From positions 1,095,001-1,159,000 of the forward strand of contig NW_024067666.1 of assembly GCF_009389715.1 (NCBI RefSeq): a DNA stretch of 64,000 nt, given 5' to 3'. The notes beneath the pieces are model-generated. The model saw only the letters and a list, made by a program, of their open reading frames with translations. It was not told the origin of the DNA and made no database searches. The position numbers and the translations under genes were made by a program. This DNA is from Phoenix dactylifera (lineage: Eukaryota > Streptophyta > Magnoliopsida > Arecales > Arecaceae). Shown here in pieces: positions 1-12,464 of this stretch. The stretch's first letter is position 1; the number at the start of each line of letters is the position of its first letter.

Positions 1-1040
1 GAACAACCGGCAACCGCCCGCTGTCACTACCCTGGAATGAGGGTCTCGTATAACAAAGCATGCCCCGCCTTGCGTACCTCCATCCAACACCGACCCGTCA
101 AAGTTGACCTTAAGGAAGCTCGGAGGTGGGGGCTTTCCAGTAAAAAACACCGTCCGAGGAACTGCCTGAGCAGAGAAGGAACCTCAGGTGTTCCGAGCTA
201 TCAAGGGTGTATCTGAAGGGATGGTGAGTCTAGACTCCATCGTCAGTGCTCGAGCAGACTCCGCAACAAACCTCGACGACATTCTGCGCTTGCCGAAGGT
301 GCGAGCGTTCCTTGCCAGTCAGATCTGATGGGCTGTGCAAATCGCTCTGATGGCCTCCTGACATGTCCTGGGACTGGCCAACCACTGTCGTATCATCTAT
401 AGGAAAAGTCGTCGCTCACGCCACGCCTCCTCCGGGACCCCTGTCTACTGCCATGTCGACCTCGCCCAAGTGCACTGGAATAGCATATGGTCCACAGACT
501 CCTCTGCATCGCAAGCCCCGTACTCTGCAGGGATCCCCAAACCACGCCTACTCAGCACTGCTCTCGTCGGAAGGCAGTCCCACGTCACCTTCCATAAGGA
601 AAGTGCTGCCCTCGGGTGGAGCCCAGACCTCTAAATCCAGGCGCAGTCCGATCCCCGCTCATGCTCTCGCTGGATAACCCGGGATAGATCACCCAGCCTG
701 ACACTGGCCCTGCATGAGGTGCCCCAAACCCTGACGTCTGGCCTCTCACATCTTGGTACTGGAAGGGATCGGATCCTCTCAGCAAGATGTACCCCGAACA
801 ATTGATGTAGTCTGGCCTAGTCCCACTCTGCCTTCCCTGGTGCTAGGAAGTCGCACATCCGGAGCCCCTCTGTCGCCTCAGTATCCACCATAGTCGGCCA
901 GCATTTTAAAGGAAAAGCATCCACCCATGGATCACCAGTCACATCGATGCTCCGTCCATCGCCTATCAGCCACCTGGTGTTTGCCGACACAGTCGGCAAG
1001 TACCTCCCAATCTCGCGTCACATAAAGGAGATTCTGCGGC
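1..1040 (-). pseudogene. LINE (L1-type) ORF2 remnant: zinc-binding RT tail and RNase H
   Basis: Read on the minus strand, about 817-999 encodes a stretch with RWLIGDGRSIDVTGDPWV, the usual start of the plant LINE region between reverse transcriptase and RNase H (zf-RVT). Further on, 1-145 encodes KVNFDGSVLDGGTQGGACF, the first catalytic Asp strand of a plant LINE RNase H. Between them the frame is broken by stops and shifts. The reverse transcriptase and endonuclease parts, expected above 1040, are missing, so this is a 5'-truncated or eroded copy that runs off the left edge. Assignment rests on these motifs; the right boundary is approximate. Confidence 0.75.
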
Positions 1041-2304
1041 TACTCTGTGCCACTAGAAGTTCTTTATTAACTAAGGAAATATAAACATTCTTCACCAACC
1101 AAAATATATTTATCTAGATATAATTTAGATAATTTAAATAAAATACTAAAACATTATAAGCATTTATTTGGTTAATTAATATCCTCAAACAAGTTTTATC
1201 GCAAGTATACCCCAATCTTAGCCTCAGAAAGTATAGATATGCGCTTGTCTTTCTCTTCCCTTAAACATGAGTGGTCATTGTTTGGAGCGAAAACAATGAA
1301 ATTGAGCAGAAGGGATAACTTAAAATTTTAAAATTATAATCAGCAATAAGTGGAGGCTATAATTGAGGGAATCAAACTTGGGGTAACGAATAAAAAATAA
1401 TGGTCCATTTCTTTTATTCAAAAAAAAACATATAGCTTATTGACATCTCACTTCCTCTCCTTAGTAATGAAATTAGCTGCCTTCCAGATTTGATAACCTA
1501 TGCGAAATACTTGTTGAGACCTGTAGAAAATGCTTTAATTTAGTAATTTTGAGATCAGGTTATCTCGTTAAATACTTTATGAATCTTTCTTCCTAAAAGA
1601 ATGTGAATGAATCTTACCAGAAAACAAAAGAATGTGAATGAAAAAGTACAACAGCCAAATGTTCCACTGCCTCAAAGCAATCAGAGGGAAGGAAACTTCA
1701 TCACAAGCCAGACAATCTGAAGACCAGAAGAGTCAAGGCAATGGCTCTACATTCACTGCATCGGTGCCACACAAAAGCTGCTTCTATAGTTTTACAGGAA
1801 TAGAGATCATTCTGAGATTATAGTAGCAGTTGCATAAGATGAATTTTACTGATATTGATCCAAAATGGAAAAAATCAATCCTCCAATACCTTCATCAAGG
1901 TGTTGGTATGATAAAGGTTCACCTGTAAATGAGTTGGAGGTGTTTAGACTTCTCATGTCAATGGAGGCATTTAGCAGCCATATATATGTCATTTCTATGT
2001 CTAGACTTCTTTGGTTAGTTCTGTCTTACATTAACAAACAGGAAGTGCTTGAAAGCTAGGATCAGGATGCAAATCAAAATTTGTAATTTAATTCGATGGG
2101 AGTAAATGACTGTTTTTTTCTTTTTTTGTGCTCGCAATGCAATTAAAAATAGCACCTTGTTGGCCATGGCCATATGCATAAAATTAGCATAGGATGCCCA
2201 ATATCCTATTAAATGACCTAACATCTCAAAAGCTCCATATAGTTTGACATGGCGATGGAGTTAACAATGCCGGAAAAAAAAATGCGGAATGCACCCCACT
2301 GAAA
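1041..2304. other. Intergenic, 3' flank of PYRD
   Basis: AT-rich DNA between the LINE remnant and the PYRD stop codon. The part next to 2304 must hold the 3' untranslated region of PYRD. Short open frames at 1638-1823 and 1865-2059 resemble nothing I recognise. Confidence 0.5.
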
Positions 2305-5300
2305 CTACAATATATATCCCTCTACCACAACATTCTCATTTTCGGTCCTTGTTTCCAAGTCCCTCAATCTAAATGATTTCCTACCAAATGCCAAAAAGGC
2401 CTCTTCACCTCTACACCAAATTGGGCAGACTTCCATCACAACCTTCTGCACCAAGTGCTCATCAAGAACATCATCAAGAAGTTCTTTAAGGACTTCATTA
2501 TCTTCTCTGATATCTAGTAAAACACTGCATAATCCCTGATGGGCACAATAATCTAGAATTGAACTCAAGCTCATCTGTTCAAGGACAACTATTTTGACAT
2601 CTTCCAATTTAGGCTCCACAGTAATGGTTTTCTCTGCCAAGACCACTAGCTTACCTGCAGATTCTGTGGTGAGAGCAGGAAGGTGTAACGAATTTACTCC
2701 CCTTGCAATAATAATACGGAGAGGTTGAGTGGCTCCAGTCTCATGTGATGTTGGTAAGCTGAAGGTTTTGGGAAACAAATTGCTGGAAATTACAACCCCA
2801 TCATATTCTTTCAGTAACTTTGAGTAATATCCACCTGATTCTTCTGCTCCTGGTCCAAGCTGATTTAAAACTCTCCCGTTGAATGAAAGAGAATACCTGC
2901 AATTCATATAGACATAAAAGATACATATATATATATATATCTGTAAACCATAAACGGAAAAGCATAGCTGCAAAAATTATCAGCTCTGTTTTAAAAAGGT
3001 CTATGCTGATGCGCATGTGGTTGCATATGTCTATGCAACCCCCCGACTACCACAAAGAAAAGTCTAGGCTACCTATGTATGTAAGTGAACCACATGATGA
3101 GACAACAAATGACTTGCATAAGTCCAAGCCCCCCAATATGCAGCCCTCCACATCCTCTATCGTTTTTCTGTTTTCCGTGAATTTTCACTGAGCTATTTCA
3201 AATATCTGTACTCTTTTTGTTCGCTATTATAAATCTATTTAATTTTTTAATATTCTAAATAGACACCACACAGGCACCAAATTAAGAGTGGCTGCATATC
3301 ACTTTGGCACCATGCAAGACCTCGACCACCTGCATACTGGAGCCGCATTGTGAAACCTTTTAACCGAGTCCATGCCATTTAATTTCATTTTCATCAGCCT
3401 AGCAGTTTTCAACAACTGCAAATGATTACACAGCATGATGCGATCAGAATGGAACATTACTAAAGGCAAACTGTGATTGTTCTACAAGAACAAATAGCCA
3501 AGAAATATAAAGAGACCCCACCTATCATGCCACTCGGTGAATATCAATATAAACTTTGGAGTTGACATTATCTACCTTCAGGGACACTCATATGTATAGA
3601 GAAGCCAATGAGTATGCTGAATGGTCAACCAAACAAGGTTTAATATAGGGCTGAATAATTATCATAAATAGGTTAATAGCTATCTTTTGATTTTGAGGGA
3701 TTTGGCCTTGCCTAGGTCCCTGCTTGTATTTTCTCGAGAGGTTAAAAAAATCTCTTCAACAAAAAAGAAAGAATATAAATATAATCTAGATGTATCAAAC
3801 TTTCTGGTTGAAACAGCGCTTAACAGATAGATACAATCACGGTTTCGTAGCATATTTTCTGGACTGTTGGGCTAGTTCTTTCTTTCTATTATTTAAGAAA
3901 CATAAAGAACAATACTCTACTTTGGTGTGTTCAGATCGTTGTGCATTCACCACGAGTGAGAGACATGTCTCAAGTGTATTTTCTCCCTTATCCAATGATT
4001 TATAATGCGGACAAAAGACCTTTTTTCTTTTTTCTTTCTATGGACCAGGGTTCCTTGATATCAGAGATCATATATCTATGTCAATTTTTGTCCAATAATT
4101 GAGATTAACAAATTAAGGTTATCTGCTTCTGACAACTGCATTAAGAAAAACAAAAAACAAAACGTGGGTTTGAAATAGATTGACAATCATTTATACGTGA
4201 GTAGTGCTTATCTTTAACTTTTTCAAGCATGAACTTCCTGAAATCAATGTTTGATTCCCTTCTGAAGCATGACCTCCTGGAAATAAGGCAGTTATTTTAC
4301 AGCCCATCAAGTATACCTATAGAGTAGTTTGATAGTGTAGGGTTTCTCGCAAAAGAAAAATACTTGCATATCCAATCTCATTCAGCCTTTTAATAATTTA
4401 TTTTAAAAAAATATGCCAAACATTGGATAAATTTTAAAAATTTGACCAGTGTGTTTATTATTTGTCTACCGGGTGAAAAGTTCTTATGATTTCATAAAGT
4501 TCTGGAGGGCTTTCATAGTACATATATCTATCAAAAGGTTTACATACTTCGTCTGCACATAGATTGTTTCCACCATGTGAAGTTCAATCGTCTAAGAAGT
4601 TCTATAAAATAAGAACAGGATGTAAAGAGGACACTGGTTCTGCTATTATGATGCCCATTCATTTTGTCAAGCAAAATAGCCATAGCCATTCTTTCTTTTG
4701 AATCAGTGATTGAGGGCTAGTTGCCTTACCTCAAAGTAACAAATGGCCTCCCTGTAACCATTCGATGAATATAAGCCTCATTAAGTTTCCGGCATAGCAT
4801 TTCCTCCACACCGGTAATAACATCTATCCCTGAACCTCTGAGCCTTTCCACTCCTTTTGAAGCTACAATTGGATTTGGATCCACCATTCCAATAATCACT
4901 TTCTTTACCTTTGCACAAATCAGCGCTTCGGTACAAGGAGGGGTCCTTCCATAGTGGTTGCAGGGTTCAAGGCTCACATATGCTGTTGCATTTTCTGCCA
5001 AATCTCCGGCATCTTTCACTGCAAAAACCTGCAAATATCAAATATAACTTCATGTATGTTGATTCAGCAGTGCAATTAGTTGCGCAATTTCTATGATGAA
5101 ACTTTGGCACCAACCGTTAACCTTTTGCATCTAACTGGATCCCAGCACATCAACAACATGTGGAAGCTAAAGAACAAAATGGAGAAGAGATGAATGTTGA
5201 TCCATGATAAGTTTTATTAGATGGCAAAATGCTGATTAATTGCTGTCTTAACTGTGTCAGAAAAGACCCTCCATTTTTTTCTCTAATCTTCTCAATAATA

Positions 5301-7657
5301 GGAGTGGAAGCAGCAGCACCTGGAAGCCAGTGGCTAGAACTACATTAAAGATACTTGCATTGCATGTCAGAAATGCATTTGGATAACTTGGGCAGAAAGC
5401 ATGTCAAAGATGCACTTGCCAGTAGGCTACAGCATATAATAGAAGTTGTTCGGTTCCCAACTGTAAATTAGATGGGATCTGCAAAACCATCAAGTTGTGC
5501 AGCTAAATGGTGAAGAGATGAATGTTGATGCATGATAAGTTTTATTAGATGGCAAAATGCTGATTAATTGCTGCCTTAACTGTGTCAGAAAAGACCCTCC
5601 ATGCTGACCTTTTTTTTTTTCTCTAATCCTCTCAATAATAGAGTGGAAGCAGCAGCACCTGGAAGCCAGTGGCTAGAACTACATTAAAGATACTTGCAGT
5701 GCATGTTAGAAATGCATTTGGATAACTTGGGCAGAAAGCATGTCAAAGATGCACTTGCCAGTAGGCTACAGTATATACATGTGTTATGAGCTGCACAACT
5801 TCATGGCTTTGCAGATCCCATCTAATTTACAGTTGGGAACCGAACAGCATTTAGTAGAGTTTTTGCTGCACATAACACGTATAGGTGCCCTTCACCTGGT
5901 GCAAGTGTAAGTCTAGCACTTCTTTTTGACAGATATCGAAGCATGGAACCCATTTTGAGCACCACAAAGGCTTTTTAGCCCAATTTGACTCAATGGATCT
6001 TGTTGAATCAACTTATTGTTCTTTTTTCGAGATGGTCAGGCGCTCATCACCCAAATCTTTAGAGTCCAGTAAGTTTAGCCCCATCTTAACTTGGTCTGTT
6101 AGATTTCTGTGCCTTAAACCCCTTAAGTTTCAGTGGGCATGAGGGAAAAATGGTCATAGAGAAAACACAACATTCTAAATGCATGAGTAACAGCAGAAAG
6201 GAAATTGGACAAATGGCTATAATATGTGCATTTTATCGATCAAAATGTTTCAGTAAATATGATCTAGTGCCATGAGTTACATCTGTATAATGCTGTTAAT
6301 GATAAGCATATAATGGCTCTATATATTGAAATCAGGAGGAAAAGAAAAATCAATAGAACTTAACATAAGCTTACAATACACATTGACAGATAAATACACT
6401 ATGAAACTCAAAAAATGTACAAGAGGGAGTCTAATAGGAGGAAAAAGAAGTATAATGCTACTTAATACAAATACAAATATAGTATTTCTGCATGCTATCT
6501 CTGATATGGACAAAGTCTTTTACCGGATACCTAGACATGCAGCACATATTAGTCCAGAATCCAGATGTTGAAATATAAAATACTACAAAATACTTATCAC
6601 ATAATAGAAAAGTACTTCGGCAAATAGAACAAAATGACCTCAGTAAAATAGTGGAGAAAATATTGGATCAATTATAGAAGAGCTATGGATCATTAAAGTT
6701 CTTCTGTTGTTCCAAATTCTAAACACCAAATAAATTATACACCATAGTTAATAAAAAAACAGTGGCTCAATGCATGAGGTTCCTTCTGCTGCAGGGTATA
6801 GGGAGGGCTAGATGTACGCAGCCTTACCCGAACAAGGGGCAAAGCCTGTTTCATGTTTTGAACCTGCGACACCCAAGTTATAATGGAGAAACCTTTTTGT
6901 TGTGCCAAGGCTCACCCTCAAATTATACAACAAAATGGACCCACACACACACATAAAAAAAAAAAAACACTCTTCCAATACATAAATATCAACAAATTCT
7001 TGCTCAACAGAATAAAAATGAAGATTAAATTACATGACATCAAAGATTACATTTTTCTTAGCTAATAACACTTAAGTATACTAAAATTACTGGAGTAATT
7101 ATAAATCCAATAGCAGAAAAATGTGAAAATAAATTATATGGGTCACTTTTTCGAATCAAAGATTACATTTTTCTTCGGTAATAACGCATCAGCGAACTAA
7201 AGATACAACAATAACTATAAATCCAATAGCAGGAGACAGATAGAATGGAAACAGAACGGACTACGCTATTGCATCTGGGAAAGCACTTAAGAATTAAACA
7301 GAGAGGCGAAGGAGAAGTGTGGGATACCTCGGCGTGAGGCTGCCCGGCCTTGGGATGGAACCCTTCGCCAACGATCTCTCCGTCCTTAACGATCACACAG
7401 CCGACCATGGGGTTGGGGCTGGTGCACCCAGTTGCTTTCCTCGCCAACTCCACGCACCTCCTCATGTAGAAGGAGTCGTCCCTCCTCTCGCATCTGATAC
7501 CGATCGAACGGCCGCGATTGCTGCGAGGAATGAAAGGCCAGGAAGTCCTTTTGGGAGGAGGGCGGAGCCCATTGGTTCCGAGATGGAAGCTGGGGGCGCT
7601 CTTGGGTTGCGGAGTTTTGGAGGCGAGGAGAGGGCAGAAGACGGAGGAGAGCGCCAT
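2305..7657 (-). CDS. PYRD: Pyrimidine deaminase of riboflavin biosynthesis (PYRD), plastid
   Basis: Deaminates the pyrimidine intermediate after the GTP cyclohydrolase step of riboflavin synthesis; the plant enzyme acts in plastids. Exons on the minus strand: 7657-7328, 5028-4730 and 2896-2305, all with GT/AG introns; the split codon at the second junction is AG|G. Predicted length is 406 aa, near the usual plant PYRD size. Residues 1 to about 55 are rich in Ser, Pro, Arg and Lys, like a chloroplast transit peptide. The deaminase zinc site is complete: HAE at 108-110 and [11 protein letters not shown] with Cys 133 and 142. The C-terminal half matches the reductase-like domain of RibD, which in plant PYRD is known to be inactive; reduction is done by separate PYRR. 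Introns are about 2.3 and 1.8 kb, the first containing repeats. No frame damage seen. Confidence 0.93.
5182..5850. repeat. Direct duplication with inverted flank in PYRD intron 1
   Basis: A segment of about 260 bp occurs at 5182-5440 and again at 5512-5777 (offset 330), with few differences. The linker after the first copy (about 5448-5506, containing GATGGGATCTGCAAAACCAT) reappears inverted directly after the second copy (about 5790-5850). The second copy therefore sits between inverted arms of nearly 60 bp. It lies within the first PYRD intron and could fold into a large hairpin in the pre-mRNA. It may be a foldback-type element or a rearranged duplication. Confidence 0.8.
6755..6890 (-). 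mobile_element. Au-like SINE in PYRD intron 1
   Basis: On the minus strand the segment has a pol III box B-like GGTTCAAAAC, then a GGCTTTGCCCC stretch and GGTAAGGCTGCGTACATCT, which is the conserved body of the widespread plant Au SINE family. It lies inside the first PYRD intron, in the same orientation as the gene. Ends and target duplication could not be fixed by eye. Confidence 0.75.
7038..7233. repeat. Short tandem duplication near PYRD exon 1
   Basis: Two diverged copies of about 80 bp, 7038-7118 and 7157-7233. Both begin with ATCAAAGATTACATTTTTCT and end with ATAAATCCAATAGCAG. They lie in intron 1, roughly 100 bp from the exon 1 donor site. Confidence 0.75.
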
Positions 7658-8036
7658 CCTTTTTTTCAGAAGGCTGAGGGAAAAGATTTTTTGAGGGTTT
7701 TTGGAGGCGGCGCTGAACTTGGCGGGCGGCGATCGGATGCCGGGGTGTCGGTCCGCTGATTAGCCGCGTCAGCAAATACCACCACCGTGGAAAGAGACAG
7801 TCTTCCCTCCTCATGTTGGGTTTTTTTTTTTTTTTTTTTTTAATAAACGGAGTTGACAATAGTAAAATAAAAAATTGAAGCCCAAATTTAAGTACTAAAC
7901 AAGTAGCTGATAGGATGTCTCCGGAGTGGCAAGCCACATAAGCAGCCACCCATTTCGTGGCTCTATTGGCCACTCTAACAATTTTACAAGGCTACTCGAA
8001 GTAATATTTTAAATATTTTTTAAAAAATATGTGGGC
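7658..8036 (-). promoter_or_regulatory. PYRD upstream region
   Basis: Sequence before the PYRD start codon, expected to hold the 5' leader and promoter. A T-tract at about 7818-7840 reads as poly-A on the gene strand. I see no clear TATA box at a fixed distance, so this entry rests on position only. Confidence 0.4.
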
Positions 8037-8275
8037 GTCGATTAAATATGGGAACTGGATGCCACCCACTTGGACACACACGATGAAAGCACTTTCTGGT
8101 CCACTGGTACTGAAATAGCGCTGGGGTGACGTACTCATACGTGAATGAGAAACCCAATGAAGGATACCACGGAAGGCCTTCGTCAAACATTTTTAGGTAG
8201 AAGGGGGCCTAGTGGAGGCTGCTACGCGGGTGAGGTTTTCTCTCACCCCTCCTATTTTTCACAAAAAAAAATTGT
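8037..8275 (+). mobile_element. 5'-truncated tRNA-derived SINE (same family as 34014-34353)
   Basis: Matches the body of the complete SINE at 34014-34353: both have GGGCGTCGATTAAATATGGG, GCGCTGGGGTGACGTACTCA and GCGGGTGAGGTTT and end in an A-tract. The tRNA-like head with boxes A and B is missing, so the copy starts within the body. It has more differences and small deletions than expected for a recent insertion. No target duplication found. Confidence 0.75.
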
Positions 8276-8321
8276 AAATAAAACTTTAAACCATAAAATT
8301 TTTTATTTCTTGTTAAAAATT

Positions 8322-8323
<2 letters not shown>

Positions 8324-8387
<64 letters not shown>
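8324..8387. repeat. (TAA)n microsatellite
   Basis: About 21 uninterrupted AAT/TAA triplets. They follow the truncated SINE by about 50 bp. Confidence 0.95.
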
Positions 8388-11300
8388 TAAAGCATATGAT
8401 AATTTATAAGAAAATAAGGGAAAAATAATAAGGTGAAATATGATCTGGACAAGGTGCTAATTAATCATCCCTCTCTTCCAAGAGAAATATGACCTTGCTA
8501 ACTAATAAAGCAACCGGATGACTATATTGCCCAAAAATTAATATGAAAAATTTGTCAATAGAGCAAGAAGTTAATGAGAAAAATATTCTAGCTCTCATCC
8601 AACCATTACAGCTCTATTTTAGAAAGCTCTTCTTGGGCTCATCATCAACTAGAAAGGCCTCTAGTCCATTGGATGAGACAGCTTCAACAAAAATGGAATC
8701 CCATCAGCAAGGCCTAAAGGGACTAGTCGAACAGAATGTTGGGATAGCTGCAGCAAGTCCAGTCTGAAGGTTTCGAAATGAGAAGAGGGGGCTGCACACA
8801 CTGTGTAGGCCCCAAAACGACTTTGTTGAAGGGATTAAAAACTAAAACTCACACTCGATATGATTAAATAATAAAAATATAATTACAATTTATAGAGACA
8901 GACCAGGAAGTCTATTTTACAAGTTGCTTGGTTACATTAAAATGCTTTTCTAACCAGTGGAGTTACCAAGCCTATGCACCATCCTGCCCTGTACATGTAT
9001 TTGAGCCAAGAAATTGACGTTTCTCCCCCCGCTCATGTATACTTGATATCTTAACCTAGAGGACTTGTTTGATTTATAGAAAGAATTTTTTTCTCGCCGA
9101 AATATTTCTTTTAGGAAGCTAATAAGTAGGAATATAATACTTGAGAAAGTGATTTTTGTATATTTAGTTGATTGTGAGAAAGTATCACATTCTAGAGTAG
9201 TTTATGTTTAGTTGAGCATCTACTTTTATATAAAAATTGCGTAAAATATCTGTTATATCCTTATTAAAGAGAAAGACCTTATCCTATTCTATCTAAAAGC
9301 TTAAGGATATTTTTTGAAAAAAATTATCCAATTTCCAATTGGTGAGAATTGGACTTTTCCATATCCTACATGGTTTTTTCTTTCCCATAAAATATACAAA
9401 TTTTAATCTCATAGGATAGCTGTTTTTCTACCTCTTTCTTTTAAAAATTCTATCCAAATATGAGGCATCTCTTCATTTTTTTTGTTGACCCAACTTTCCT
9501 CCTCCTTTTTCCAGAAACCAAACGAGTTCAAAAAGTTCGAGAGAAACACGTGACCACAACTGCCCCACCTAGGGCGCACTGTGGTCATGTGGTGTAGGAG
9601 GAATCAAGGGTTCAATGCTTCTCCTTCCCTCCTACACGCCTCCACCCTCTTTAAAGAAGAGAATGAACAGGATGCCACCTATACTCCATCCAATTTTTCT
9701 AACACAATTCACTTAACAAGAGCCTCCCCCTCCCCTAGCTTAATGAGCTATAGATATCGAATAGAATAAATAATTTTTAGTGCTACTGTGTTATGAAAAT
9801 AAATGCGCAAATACCCATCAAAGGTAAGAAAATATACTTGTAATATAGAAAATGCAGTTAATCCTATTCTGAAACAAAATATTATTGCAAAATTAGTGAA
9901 TATAACACATGAGGAGCTCAAGTTTTACTTAAAACTAACTTAGTTGATTCAAGCTCAAATTGATTACAAAATGAGTTGAGCTACAACAGAGCCTAGCTTG
10001 ATAGCTCAATTCCTTTTTCACCCTATTGGTGCTAGTATAGCGGTCTATGAAGTCAATTTGTTTATTAGAATAGACTAACAAAAAAAATACTCCCTTGCAT
10101 TTTGTATGGAATTGCAAATACTTCCTTGCATATCTAACTGTTGCATTGCTAATCCTACATTTTTCATATTGTTGCAATGTTGTCCACCCTCCTAGTAATT
10201 AGGATCAAGGCTCAATGAAGGTACCTACATGAAAGATAATGTGTAGTAGTTGTCTGATATTAACTCTTTCTTCTTTTTGAGGAAAAAAAAATGATATGGA
10301 CTCAGTTGAGTCCAAGTATCAAAATTCTTGCCAAAAACTAGCCCTAAGTTCTCTTTCAGTCTCTCTCCCTCTCTCTGTCTTTATTTGATTTTCTCTTCTA
10401 CCCCTTTCTAATAGAAGTGAACTTCTTGCTGATGACGAAGGTGGTGCAGGTTTTCAAGTCCTAGGGCATTGATAGGTCAAGCTCTACAATGCTGACCCAC
10501 TATTTGTTGTGCCTTAGTTGACACCAGCATCCGCATAGTGACTGCCCTCCCTAACGAGTCCTCGATCGCCGATGCCATCGCCCTCCCTAATGAAGAATAA
10601 CTTACATAATTTATGTGGATCCTTAAGGGTGCTAAACCTTAAATTGACAAAGAAAACTAAATGCATGTACTCTCTCTCTCTCAAAAAAAAAAAGAGATAA
10701 CTGATGGTGATATCATGCACATCACGGTCAACTATTTTACCATATAGTCTTTTTTTTAATAAAAAAAGAGAATTAGGAGAACCATGAAGGAAATCTACCA
10801 ATTCATAACAATGGAGAAACAAGTCCTTGATCGGGCATACGATCATCTTTTTAAGAATGCTTGCTTTGGCAATAATTAAGTTTCTTCCTAGTTCCTGAAG
10901 ACTGCTAATTATAGAGGATGGTGCCATCTGCAACAGGGACATGGGTTGTATCTTTCGTGCAAAGTGATTCACCTTTCTTTGCACAAATCTACAGTTGGAT
11001 CGCACAATAGTTACTTCGAGATCTATGTAAATGAATAAATAGAGAAGTTCGTAGTGCTTTGAGATCTGTGCAGGGCATGATCTAATGGTCAACATTGTGA
11101 AAGAAGTTCAATCATTTTTTTTGCTCAAAAGATACAACCCCAACCTCTGCAACAGATGTTGGAGTTCCCTTGCCTTTATTGTAACAGTGCCCTTATCAAT
11201 GGGAGATCTTTTAGTTTTTCTTTGTTCTGCGGGAAATTAAGATGATGTTATGAGCGTAAGGAGGTATAACTCAAGCAAGTACGTTACCTTCAACTTGAGG

Positions 11301-11524
11301 TGCTCAAGATGGACAATTAACTGAATTTAGATATATGTTTGAAGACAAAGATGACATTGCATGATTATTGAAATGGCTGTTATGGCCACTATTTAGAACT
11401 GTGATATCAGTAGAAACATCCTTATCGCATATATGGATAGCTTCAGCAAAGTAGACATGGAATACCATGCACGCTACAAGATATGGCATACTATAAATTT
11501 AAATCCCATGAATCCGTTCAATGG
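8388..11524. other. Intergenic between PYRD and the MADS locus
   Basis: AT-rich DNA without a recognisable gene, apart from the possible MITE at 9061-9530. Open frames at 8543-8767, 9581-9769 and 10514-11095 (minus) show no domain or family motif I know and look fortuitous. A CT-rich stretch lies near 10350-10400. Confidence 0.5.
9061..9530. mobile_element. Possible MITE with CTTGTTTG-type terminal repeats
   Basis: The left end reads GGACTTGTTTGATTTATAGA; the reverse complement of the right end reads GAACTCGTTTGGTTTCTGGA. This is the imperfect terminal inverted repeat typical of small AT-rich plant MITEs, often hAT-related. The length of about 470 bp and AT-rich interior fit. No clear target duplication is visible, so ends and class are uncertain. 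Confidence 0.45.
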
Positions 11525-11926
11525 TTATTTGACTCCTTTTTGCAGCATATAAAAGCATACACACAAGCAACAATGTATCCCTACATAATGACAGGATATT
11601 CATATCAGTATAGCAATGATTGTTATTACCATTGTTCACAAATGAAGCAAGCCTTCATGATGTTCATGTAAATTTCCTTACCAATCATCTTGGTTCAAAA
11701 ATAATACATTGGACCTCAAAGTCAAGGATGAACGCCACCGAGTGACCAACAAATATGAAATTTTTTTCCATTTATTATGGAAGGACTTGAGTTCTAGACT
11801 ACTAATTGTTATGGCAAAAGTATATAGATACTAAGGTTATTTGGTAAATTATCTTTTTAAAGCTCCCCACTAAGTTCTTTCTATATCATGCCCTATATGA
11901 TTCAAAGCTAGTTTAATGCATATAAT

Positions 11927-12003
11927 ATGGAGGATAAGCAAGACCACTGAGGGAAAAGTACAGTTGATTGAGATAAAGAGGACCAAGAGCGAGGTTGTTT
12001 GAC
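11927..12003 (+). pseudogene. Truncated MADS-box gene start (duplicate of 12465)
   Basis: After ATG at 11927 and a 2-bp deletion relative to the intact gene, the shifted frame encodes KTTEGKVQLIEIKRTKSEVV. This aligns with KTTKGKQKIEIRRIKNEEVR of the MADS protein at 12465. A TGA ends the frame after about 25 codons, and promoter copy 2 follows at once. Only the first part of the MADS box was kept; no function is expected. Confidence 0.75.
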
Positions 12004-12405
12004 CCTTTCCTACGGCTATGTGATTCTTTTCCAGCATATAAAGGCATATACATGTTTTAAGCAATGTATTCATACAGTGACAGCTAGGGCATTCATTTCA
12101 TAATAGCAATGCCAGCTATCTCCATCATTCACAAACATAGCAAGCCTTCACGATGGTCTTGCAAATTTCCATACCAATAGTCTTGGTTCAAAAATCATAC
12201 AATGGATCTCAAACCCAAGGATGAATGCCTTCTAGCGACAAAGAACAAGAATTTTTTCCCATTTATTATGGGAAGATTTTTAGATCTAGATTACCAACTA
12301 TGCAGGAGTATGTAGAAGCTAATCAGGATTTTGCTTGAAAAAAGTTTCATGGAAAAATCATGTACCAAGCCTCCCTACTAAATTTCATCTTTCTCCACTG
12401 CTCCC

Positions 12406-12413
12406 TATATTAA
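12406..12413 (+). promoter_or_regulatory. Candidate TATA box of the MADS gene
   Basis: TATATTAA lies 52 bases before the start codon at 12465, in a CT-rich stretch. The short distance would imply a very short leader, so it is only a candidate. Confidence 0.4.
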
Positions 12414-12464
12414 CTGCACTTTTTTCTCTACCACCTCAATTATCTTTCCTCTAGATTCGTAGCC

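Noticed and set aside
7386..7973. 195-codon minus-strand frame over the PYRD start
   Set aside because: Overlaps PYRD exon 1 in another phase and includes a poly-T tract; a shadow of the real gene.
10514..11095. 193-codon minus-strand frame
   Set aside because: No recognisable motif, AT-rich, with CT and T tracts; likely chance.
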